Source: Echinococcus granulosus
Lineage: Eukaryota > Platyhelminthes > Cestoda > Cyclophyllidea > Taeniidae
Assembly: GCF_000524195.1 (NCBI RefSeq)
Contig: NW_020170437.1
Span: forward strand, 257,525 to 321,524
DNA: 64,000 bases
Direction: 5' to 3'
Positions 52,136-61,419 of this stretch are shown one piece after another (position 1 is the stretch's first letter; the number at the start of each line of letters is the position of its first letter). The notes under the pieces are model-generated. The model did not search any database and was not told the origin of the DNA. It saw only the letters and a list, made by a program, of their open reading frames with translations. A program made the translations under genes and the position numbers.

Positions 52136-55100
52136 ATATTGGCAAGTCACATTGACGCTGCTACTACTACCACCATCACCGCCACTACTACTATCACAAC
52201 CAATCGACAACTTCTATTCATATAATTTTATTGTTTTTTATTTCGTATATATTTCCAAGATGACGATTATGTTTAGTGTTTTTGTTCGGTTCGAATGCAA
52301 TGCTCTCTATGTATCACTGATTTTCTGCCATTTTCTGTAATTAGGTTTGGTTTCCACTCAAAATGACACTGAGCCGGATTACCACCCATCTAAACTGAAT
52401 GGGCTCAGGCCTCAATGCACACTCACTCATTCATCACAAAAACTATTCAAAACGGTTTTTGCTGCTAGTTTGAAAGATATGTACAAGTGAATATGCATCC
52501 GTTTAAAAAAACTTATTGTTTTAAAAACGACATCAGAGAAAAATTAAGACTTATTTTCCTTGCCAGCTTCGTATCCCGTAAAACTCCATCTGGAAAGTTG
52601 GAAAGTAGTGCGGATGACTCACCTCCGGACAAAAAAACATTCTTGGCCAAAAGATAGAGACAATTTCCCTTACATCATCGCAGTTGAAAGCCGCATTCGT
52701 ACTTTCTTTTTTAAGAACCTGGGTCTAGTTTGATAGAAGTTATATGTGTTATAGAGAATATTTTAACCATAATTTGCACCCAAACTTCCTTGTGAGGTTG
52801 TGCCGTTCCAATGTGTTTTGTAGATTTTAGTAAGCTTATTTAAATTCCCATCTTGATTTCAAAGCCGGGCTTTTAATAGTTAAGCTTTCGTTTCGTAACA
52901 ACAAATTGATATCCTCAAGTTTTCACAGCATTTGAATTATTGCGCCACCTAAGTATGTGTAAATAAGTAAGAACTTGTTGTTTAGATAGTGCCAGGCGAT
53001 GTCTAAATTTTGAAGTGAAGTGCCACTTGAACTTCTTTGTTTGATTTGATTGATGTATCTCATAGATCGCCAGAAACCCTCATGTATTTGGACCGAGAGG
53101 CGAAAACGCCATCCACCCTGTGTTTTTCTTAACATGTCCATGTAAGAAGTACAGGTACTAGACAGTCTCCCTTCCTAGGCTGCGTGGTTGCGTTTCTGTC
53201 TCCCACAGGCCTACAGTTGGCCACACCACACTTTAAAAACGTACATTGCTTTCATGTCTGATACCCATTTCCGCTCTAGTCCAAGGGGTTATACACACGA
53301 ATCATTAATTAAAGAACTTGAAGCAATAATTGATGCTTAATAAGGCTATCACCTATTTTGACCCGAGAAATCAGTACATTCAGAGCACTTTCTCAAATTT
53401 ACTTTTGTTCCCTTAATGAGCCTTTATCCTGTCCTTTGCTAATGACTTATGACACTGATGTCACTAAAAATTGGGAATGAGTTTTATTTTGACGCTAGGT
53501 GTGCCGTAGGATCCCAACCAAACGTCGAGAAAAGGAATCACGGATGCTCCCAAAAAAAAGACAAAGTTGGTACAATCAGACAGTACTTTGCTTGTATTAA
53601 ATGTGTTGCCAGACACTTGCAATTTATTAATTTTCATTAAATGTTTTAATTAGAGTTGCCACATTTTTATATAAAGGTAATGCGAACTGCAGTCAAGATG
53701 TTGATATTTACCGTAGCGCTGCAGCAGAATCACAAATACCGCTCATTTTTGACATTAGTACCAAATGTGCTAATCGTGCATGATGTGTAAAGGCATTTAA
53801 GGGTTCCTGACAATATTTTGATTCATTTACTCTTCTTAGTGCTTAAAAATAGAAATGTCTAATTAGACATTCAATTTAGCAAAAAGTGAAGAGAAATCCA
53901 AAATGTTGACGTGCTTTCCCTTTGCTGCAAAGTACTTAAAAGAGCCCCGTGAACGGACGGGCTAGGTACGTATTAGTGCTATATAGTGTTTGTCTAGGCA
54001 AAAACTGGACTTTTAGCATGCTTTGGCAATGCCATATATTGGCTTCGGTTTCAAAAGGGAGATCTGATGAATAGGTTGCTGGACAGTGTAGCATGTCATA
54101 TCCGTCGCTGCATCCAAGCAGAATATTAATCGTCCTTCATAAGTCGAAATTAGTGATGAGTAACAAAGCCTCACCTGCCTTATGCTGAAGTGTGCTTTGT
54201 ACCCATTCTGTCTGAGTGGTTCTGAAGACACCAATTAATTCAACTGGTACTATTCAGTGGTGGTGGCCTCTTTACTGACGTTCTTCAACTAAATGTCATG
54301 ACGATTACAGAGAAAACTCTCAATATTCTTTTTTCGGACCATTATTGCTTCAATACAGGAGGCGGGTTGCACAATTAGCCAACGTGTATTTACCCCTTAC
54401 ACCCTAAAAAGCACTACACCCTGCCTGAGCTATTTCAAATGCCAACAATTTGAAGTTTTGGCAAGAATGCCAGATTGAAAATCCTTTTCTGGATTTGGCT
54501 TAAGCAGGAAGAAGTGTGTGCTCCAGATTGAAATAGTTTTAACTACAAGTATATCTTAGCGTTGATAAATGCCTAATTAAACTTTATTTTTGTTGTGTTT
54601 CACCCAAGAGACTCCCTCAACAGTTGTGGGGTTGGAAGATGCATACAGGTATTTTATGTTCTTCCCCTGATGGGCAGTTAAGCAAAAGCTTTTATTGGAA
54701 CGGTTATGGGAACCACGGTATATTCAGTCGTGTTGCCAAAACAATGTGCCAACTGTCAGTTAAGAAAACGGTGTAGATCAATTCAAGCAATAAGGCAAGT
54801 GATTTCTTTTTTACCTAAAAAAATATGACTGAGAAAATGTTTATTAAATAAAGCATTGATCATTACTTTACAATTGCCTTCTTACGAATGAGGTACGTTA
54901 TTGCAGACAAATTTCTGAAGTTGCTTAAAGGAAAGCTTGGTAAGTAATTAGAAAATTGGATGAATAAACAGAGGAGTGGGCTTTGAATTTGGACACTCTA
55001 AAAGATTGACAACCGTATTCTCAAACAAAGAGCTTTAGGCTACTTAAGAGTTCAAGTTTAGCATGAAAAATTTATGTTCAAAAAATTCTGTACATTACAG

Positions 55101-55630
55101 TTTTTTCCGCCCACAATGACTTGGATTTGTGACCATCCACTAGGCTGTATAGTTCAGCTGACTTCCAGGTAGCGCATCCAACCTGTATTACATCTAAGCC
55201 TGTTTAACATATACCACTACTTGTTTCGTAGCAAGAGCATCTAGGAGCTTAGAGAAAATATACAAAGGCGAATGAAAATACATTTACCTTGAAGAGAAGA
55301 ATCCTGGATAAGGGAAGTGCTTAGAATTGGAATATGATAGTATCTCTATGTTAGGGTTTAGGAAGCGCTTGATAACTTGTCATGTGATAGTGAACATCAT
55401 TTTATTCAGGTTTTTAAAAATTAACTTTGTAATGTGTTTTGCGAAAAAATAGCTCCGGAACGAGCTTGTTTAGATGGTTTACAACTGGTGTCGCTTCAGT
55501 CTTCAATAGCTTTCCTAAAGACCACGGAACTGGGGTAGCTGCAGTAAAAAAACATCATGTTCAGTTCATCTGTTATGGGTCATCGCAGGTTCTCTTATCA
55601 CTATGGGTTATCATCCAGCAGTGCCACTGA

Positions 55631-55848
55631 TGTAGCTTCTCGAGACTTCTCTGAAGACGAAAGAAGTCATAATACTCGGACAGAGTATGTGTTGCCGACG
55701 TACAGAAGGGCTTGGGAGCCCGCTGGTTTGCATGTCTTAGAAGCCAGGCCGCCGGGTGGAGGTACAGTGGCGGAGCCTTAAGTGGCCTACCATTAAAGCT
55801 AGGGGTTAAAAAAACGATTAAAGCGTTAAATATTAGTGGTACAGTACA
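55631..55848 (-). mobile_element. Solo-LTR-like relic of the TRIM-like element, reverse orientation
   Basis: Read on the minus strand, this segment opens with TGTA and closes with CTACA. It follows the LTRs at 60189 and 60534 along its length. The clearest match is CGTCTTCAGAGAAGTCTCGA, against CGTCTGCAGGGAAGTCTCGG in the downstream LTR. The preceding TCTGTCCGAGTATTATG matches TCTGCCCGAGCATTGTG. Its left half is more diverged. No second LTR was seen next to it, so it is probably a solo LTR or an eroded copy. Confidence 0.6.
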
Positions 55849-57810
55849 CTGATGGTCTATTCTCTTTTACAAACTCATGTAACCTAGCATTACATGAGGG
55901 CTGATAGATTGGTTCCGATGTGATACATGTGCCAACTCCCATTTCTACATCGTATGATATAACAAAAACTTTTATATTATTTCCATCCAAGTCTATCTAC
56001 ACACTTACTTTCTTTCTTAAAGAATATGCTAATAATGATAACTTCGAACTTGTACAATGATGTTCTTCAAGTTAAATCATTTCGACTTGATTACTTTTAG
56101 CCTGTCTATGTGATATCTAAAAGAGGACGATGATTCCGACATTTTTTCCCATTTTCCAGTAGTATGACCCTTACACAATGTACCGCAATTTATTGCATCA
56201 GCCCTACAAGAATAAATTATTAACTCGGCATGGCTTGAACCTATTTGTGGAATTCGTAAACAATCAGTAGTCTATGTATTCTATGCCCAAAAGAACATTA
56301 CTTTTGAGAAAAGGCGCTGTGGTAGTCACTCTCGAGTTCAGCGGGAACAATGGCTGGTCTTTTGATCTTAGATGCTTATTTTCTGAATGAAACAAGTGCG
56401 AATTACTGGTTAATGAATTTTAACAAATTAACCCTATTGATTGTGTTCAAAATTATAAGGCGCAATTCTGCGCTATTTCAAATCGACGATTACAACACAA
56501 CAAAAACTTGGTAGTCGACTTCCCCTTGAGCCCATTCATCATCATCATTCATAGATTTAATGACATATTTAATTTAAACAACGTGCTAGGAAACCAAAAT
56601 TAAATGTCAAAAGCGTCGCTATTCGCACTATTTTGATCGAAGCATTTCCCATTAGTATTTCATCACAAAATGCCTTAAGGAAATCCCATAGCGTCTGGCA
56701 AAAAAGCTCTCGCTACTGTCCCGCGTAGCTAAGCCTCAATTTAATAATCAAATATTTTTTGTCCTCTGGAGTTACTTTTATGCTTGTAAATGGATTCTGT
56801 TTGAACTGGTAACAATTATTAAGGGTTCGTGGTGTTACCTTTAGTCGCATTTATTGGGATATGCAGCTTAATGTGGTAATGGGCAACTTGGACTAAACAA
56901 GTAGTCAAAACTTCATTTCGAGGCCGGGTAATTGTCAACTACTTCGGCTCATAAGCGTTTTCAAACACACGCGTTATTGCCGAAACAATTGTTGGATAAA
57001 GCAGCATTTCGATTTCATTCCACCTGAAGGATATAAGCTGTTTCAGCCCTGGACGCTTTGGGAGCAAATACAAACGTCTTGTGATTTTGGACCTATAATA
57101 CTACCATCTATATTTTTTTAGCATATGTGGAGTCACGAACGCTGCTGAAGATAGACTGTCTTTCCGCATTACTTCTCCTCCAGACCAAGTTCATCAGGTT
57201 ACTAGCTTTGTAAGTTAAAAGGTTATGTGCTCATTCTTTCAGTAAAAGTCATTCTCTAAGTTTTTTGGTTTAAACAATGTAGACTTAGCGGGCGGTCATG
57301 CCATGATAAGTGTGCTTAATTTTTAATTAGTAATGCCCTTTGACTACGCACCAGCAACAAAATTCACTATACGTATAATGCACCCCGTTAAAGACATCAT
57401 CTTCCATGCCACCATGGCTTGCATGCAATCTTTGTATCGTTAGTTAAGCGTCTTCAAAGTAGGCATCTCGGTTTTTCTGAACTAAGGTTTTTCCACCACT
57501 TTTTCAATTATTTCAAGCAAAAAAAACTAACTGCAGTTATAGTTTATCCCACTAAAATTCTACTAACCTCTCCACTGGGAGACGAGACATTGCCCTTTCA
57601 TTATTCACTAAGGCCGTCAAATTAGGCCGAACATGGTTTTGCAAAACATCGCCTGTCTTCGTTGTTCAATCCGCAGTTCTAGCTGTTGAAGCGTTCCCTG
57701 CCTGAATTTCACGAATGTGAGATACCCAATTTCAGAAAGTCGTAATAACAATGAACAACTCCGCTGATGTACCAACGTGATTCTGAGCATCAACCCGCTA
57801 TTACAACATT

Positions 57811-57816
57811 TTTATT
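57811..57816 (-). terminator. Possible polyadenylation signal of the minus-strand 7TM receptor gene
   Basis: AATAAA on the minus strand lies about 255 nt after the stop codon of the 7TM receptor gene. It was chosen by position only. Confidence 0.35.
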
Positions 57817-58071
57817 TCACAGATGATTACTACAAGGTATTTGCGTTGTTTTGGGTCACACATTTTTAGCTACATGGATTAGAATCTCAATCTTTCTGCA
57901 AGAAGCCATAATTTATAACCCCATTAAAAAATACTGAAAAACCACAATTATTTAGCCTTTGGACAATTACTTGCAATAGCTTTAAGGCTCTTATTATCAC
58001 CAATAACATTTACTTGTCGATCCCTTTACACACTCACAAGTATTGTAAGGTCATTAAGTAAAGAGGGTTAT

Positions 58072-59337
58072 CTATCGCTGACGATGAAATTGTAGTGGTG
58101 TCGGACGCGTAAACTCTTTAGATCCTGTGAGAAACCTTTCCCTGTACTTCATAACTTGTCTTGTAGTATCTTCGCTGAAAAACCTAATCGCTTCCACTTT
58201 CCCTTCTTCTTCGGTAACAACTTCATTTGGAGGCATAATACGTCTTACTTTGCCTGTATCGTTAAGATGCTCCTGGCAACAATTCCAACCGACTGTAGCT
58301 CTCAGTTGAATACTCTTGCAGTACCACCACACAGGTGCAAACATTAATAATATCACATCCAAGAGACAGGCGTAATTGTCAACTGTTGCCTTCCATAGGC
58401 AGAAACTAGTATAATCCAAGGGTGTTACCGCCAATTTTCCATTGCTCAAGAAAACGCCTAGTTTCGCAATGACGGAAAGCAGCTTAAAGGTTGCTACAAA
58501 ACGACAGTAGTATGAGAGAAGAACGAGTCTTTCGCTAGTTGATTTTAGTTTGGAGCTGAGACCAGTGAATAGAGCTGACATGAAGGAAGACTTATGCATT
58601 GTGTTACGAAGATACCTGGAACTCGCATCGAATTGACGCTGAAGGGCGTTTACCTTCCATCCGAGAGTAAAAACTATCAAAAGGGAAACTAGGTTGTCAC
58701 AATAGAGGATGCAGTGCACGTTCGTCCAGGCAAGAAGAAGAGAGTGTATTCGTTGGTTAAAATCGCAGATTGTCAGATTCCACACTTTCCAGTGGTCAGT
58801 GAGAATCAGGACCGGAATAGAGGACAGTAGAGCAGTTAGAAAGACAGCACACAGACTCGTAAAGGTGCTGAGCGGCTGAATAGTTTCCCATCCCATGTGA
58901 ATACATGTGGCAAGCATGAGGTTTGACCTGAAGGTGTTAAAGAATTGCCGCACAAAGGCGAGTGCTTTGCAGCAGCTGGCTCCGGCATGGGACATGGGAT
59001 CAAATAGCCTCAGAGGACCCTCATAATTGGTGCCCACATGGTAGGTGGCAATTGTGGGCAGTAGAAGGGGGACACGTAAGCAGAGCAATTCCCCTATGTT
59101 GACAAGGAGTCCAGAAAAAACTTCGATATAGCCAAGAAGGCACCGATAATGCGCATACCTATTTGATGACATTACAAAGATAGTAAAAGAACTTGCAAGG
59201 ATCCCACATAAGCTAACTGGCAGTGAGAAAAGAACAACCATCTGACAAGAGTAATAGTAGTATTGCAGATCACTTCGTATTCGATCCGGTAAAGACCGGG
59301 GATCGCCACTTTCCCAATGGGTTGAGTTTGAGTCCAT
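58072..59337 (-). CDS. Divergent seven-transmembrane receptor, intronless
   Basis: A single open frame of 421 residues runs from ATG 59337 (MDSNSTHW, with an N-glycosylation sequon) to TAG. Seven hydrophobic segments can be seen: MVVLFSLPVSLCGILASSF, LLGYIEVFSGLLVNIGELL, a third from CCKALAFVRQFF to LATCIHMGW, SLCAVFLTALLSSIPVLIL, LYCDNLVSLLIVFTLGW, YYCRFVATFKLLSVIAKL and LLDVILLMFAPVWWY. The Cys pair at the start of helix 3 and the Cys of NLTICDF in the second loop suit the usual disulphide. The helix-3 DRY motif is replaced by MGWE, helix 6 lacks CWxP, and helix 7 has APVWWY instead of NPxxY. It is therefore a divergent rhodopsin-like or flatworm-specific orphan receptor; the platyhelminth intronless PROF1 group is a candidate. 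The tail is charged. The ligand is unknown. A TGTGCAG acceptor just before the ATG leaves room for an upstream exon. Confidence 0.78.
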   Translation of the reverse strand: MDSNSTHWESGDPRSLPDRIRSDLQYYYYSCQMVVLFSLPVSLCGILASSFTIFVMSSNRYAHYRCLLGYIEVFSGLLVNIGELLCLRVPLLLPTIATYHVGTNYEGPLRLFDPMSHAGASCCKALAFVRQFFNTFRSNLMLATCIHMGWETIQPLSTFTSLCAVFLTALLSSIPVLILTDHWKVWNLTICDFNQRIHSLLLAWTNVHCILYCDNLVSLLIVFTLGWKVNALQRQFDASSRYLRNTMHKSSFMSALFTGLSSKLKSTSERLVLLSYYCRFVATFKLLSVIAKLGVFLSNGKLAVTPLDYTSFCLWKATVDNYACLLDVILLMFAPVWWYCKSIQLRATVGWNCCQEHLNDTGKVRRIMPPNEVVTEEEGKVEAIRFFSEDTTRQVMKYRERFLTGSKEFTRPTPLQFHRQR

Positions 59338-59747
59338 GCAGTCACCGAAAGCACAAATACGCTGCACAAGGAAAGGTCAGCAGTATGATCAATAATTCGA
59401 ACAACACAGGAACCCAAAAACCATAAAATGAATAAGTAGCAAATGCAAATCAAGTCTGCTAGCTCAAACCCAGTCCTCACTCCTTGTTGGCTGGCCTTCA
59501 TGGTCAGGAAGAGTTTTTGCGTGCTGACCTTAGCTTTATCTTTGGCGACTTCGGAGGCACTGTAAGCTTTTAAGTACTTGAAAACGGTGTCATTAAGCCC
59601 GGAAGACAAGACTATCGGTAACAATGAAGGGAATAAAGGGTATAAACACCCCGAAAGGATGCAACCTACGTTAGGTGCTTGTAAAATGCTCGAAGCTCTC
59701 TCGAATTTATCTGCACTTTTATAACTGCTTCTACATATTTGGCGCAT
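59172..59747 (-). other. 191-codon open frame overlapping the 7TM receptor start
   Basis: An ATG-started frame runs from 59747 to 59172, overlapping the first 166 nt of the receptor gene in another frame. Before the overlap it contains a charged stretch (SEVAKDKAKVSTQKL) and one strongly hydrophobic segment (LADLICICYLFILWFLG). I recognise no family. It could be an upstream ORF in the receptor's 5' region, part of an upstream exon, or chance. Confidence 0.25.
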
Positions 59748-60188
59748 TCAAATGCAATGACATACTAAATAACTACGCGCATAAAACATCCATTCTAATA
59801 AGATAGACCTATAGCCATCTGCAGAGTAAAAATTAGTATGACAAACTCAAGCCCGCCTGAATTGCCCCCTAGAGATGGTTTGCGGCATGTCCACGCACAA
59901 ACGCTTAGTCAAAACGCAAAACCATAGTACACAGCTACCATCGGTGGTAAAACTTGGAAACCTTGCTAATGTCATTCCTTCTTCAGAGTGCGTAGCTGAT
60001 GATTATCTGCAGGCCATTCTACCTGTTTTAAGTGGTATTGGTTGCCAAACTCTTTTGTTGCATATATATTTTTACTGTACGGATTACCTAAATTATCGAA
60101 GCGCATAAGAATACTTTTGGATCCATGGAACAGCAAAATAAATAAGGACTCGGCAATATGGTGTTACGTCTCACAGTAAGGATTCAGA

Positions 60189-60384
60189 TGTAATACGATA
60201 GTGGTTCATCCCTCGGCATTGGTGAGGCGCCACTTTTGTACTTTGGATTAGCCCCCTTGTACCTCGCTGGGTGGGCTGGCCTTTTGGGCCATGCCAATAG
60301 CCCAGATACCTTCTCTGCGCTGAATATATATTCTGCCTGAGTATTTTGTTTTCTTTTGTCTTCAGGGAGTCCGGGGACGCTACA
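60189..60384 (+). repeat. Left LTR of the TRIM-like element
   Basis: The repeat starts TGTAATACGATAGTGG and ends GGGGACGCTACA. It aligns to the right LTR over its whole length, with small indels in the middle. Confidence 0.65.
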
Positions 60385-60533
60385 TAGAACTAGATAATAG
60401 TTTGACTACAATACAATCCCCAACTTGTGTTAGCAGCAAAGGAATAAAGTAATAATGCGTCGCAATATTCTTCAACTAGAAGGGCTCGCTCTACATAGTT
60501 CGCCGACCATGCCCACAGTGGTCATCACATCTA

Positions 60534-60730
60534 TGTAGCACGATGATTGTTTATTTCTCGGGATTGGTGGGGAGCCACGTTTGACTTAGCTTTTGTACCA
60601 CGTTGGGTGGGCTGGCCTTCGGGCCATGACAGAAGCCCAAACACCTTCTCTGTGCTAAATATATATATATTCTGCCCGAGCATTGTGTCTTCCTTCGTCT
60701 GCAGGGAAGTCTCGGGACGATATATCTACA
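60534..60730 (+). repeat. Right LTR of the TRIM-like element
   Basis: The repeat starts TGTAGCACGATGATTG and ends CGATATATCTACA. It contains GGCTGGCCTTCGGGCC, a foldback, and an (AT)n run next to TTCTGCCCGAG. Confidence 0.65.
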
Positions 60731-61419
60731 CCTCAATAACAGATTTCCATACGCGCTTGGCATGTAGTGATTTAGGGTAAGCCTCAGGACTTTTCAAGGC
60801 TGCTAATTTACTAAACTGTGCCACTTTTAAGGACATGCAAACAGTATGTTATGAACTGTTCACTACTACTTGGGATGCCATAGCATATCCGTCACGGTAT
60901 TTTAATTCGTAAATACATTTAATGAATAGAGAGGTGGGTCAGAATTGATGAGACCTATAAGTTCAGAACTAAACAACTCAGAATCTGCAGTAAGAAGGTG
61001 GGCCAAATTTTGAATCTAAATGCGAATTGTACTACATATTGCCCAAGTTTTATGTATTGTGTTAAGAGGCAAGGCACAAAATTTGCCATTTGTTATATGC
61101 AAAATAAAGTACAAAAACATTAGGGCGCAATATGCATTATATAGTTATAAGCTGATAATTTCGAATAATGTTTCATAATATGATCATGCGTACTAAAGTC
61201 GTGCTCAAAAGTGTCAATTTACTTCCCACAAGAAACAAAAACAATGTACAACCTAAAAGTATGGCTTGTGTGCCTCGTTAAACTTGCTAATACCTTCTCC
61301 AAATAACGAGTAGGATTTCAGCTGCTTTTAACCATCCATTTATGGACCTTGACTCGAAACGTCTTGGCAACACATTCTCATAATGGTTTGATTTATATTT
61401 TACTAATATGGGTATTTAG

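Larger units (their letters stand above)
52136..58071. other. Gene-poor spacer with an LTR relic
   Basis: No exon with a recognisable product was seen in these 5.9 kb. The only stretch with higher G+C is 55631-55848, which matches the small LTR family found at 60189-60730 and explains the 74-codon open frame there. The remainder is A+T-rich sequence with short random frames. It holds the 3' flanks of the WD40-ended gene and of the minus-strand receptor gene. Confidence 0.5.
60189..60730 (+). mobile_element. TRIM-like short LTR element without coding capacity
   Basis: Two direct repeats of 196 and 197 bp flank 149 bp of unique DNA. Both repeats begin with TGTA and end with CTACA, the inverted TG...CA ends of LTRs. 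They share blocks such as GGGTGGGCTGGCCTT, ACCTTCTCTG and ATATATATTCTGCC. The interior has no open frame of note. The total of 542 bp, with no gag or pol, fits a terminal-repeat retrotransposon in miniature, a class known from taeniid tapeworms. The two LTRs differ at roughly a quarter of positions, so the insertion is old. No clean target-site duplication, primer-binding site or polypurine tract was found. Confidence 0.65.
59748..61419. other. Spacer between the 7TM receptor and CFAP45, containing the TRIM-like element
   Basis: Apart from the LTR element at 60189-60730, no feature was recognised. The first exon and promoter of CFAP45 must lie here or further left, because the first exon I can place (61420) starts at an acceptor and lacks an ATG. 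Confidence 0.4.

Noticed and set aside
55557..55781. 74-codon plus-strand frame with a possible acceptor before and donor (GTACAG) after it
   Set aside because: Most of it is antisense to a copy of the LTR family at 60.2-60.7 kb, so the protein-like look comes from the repeat.
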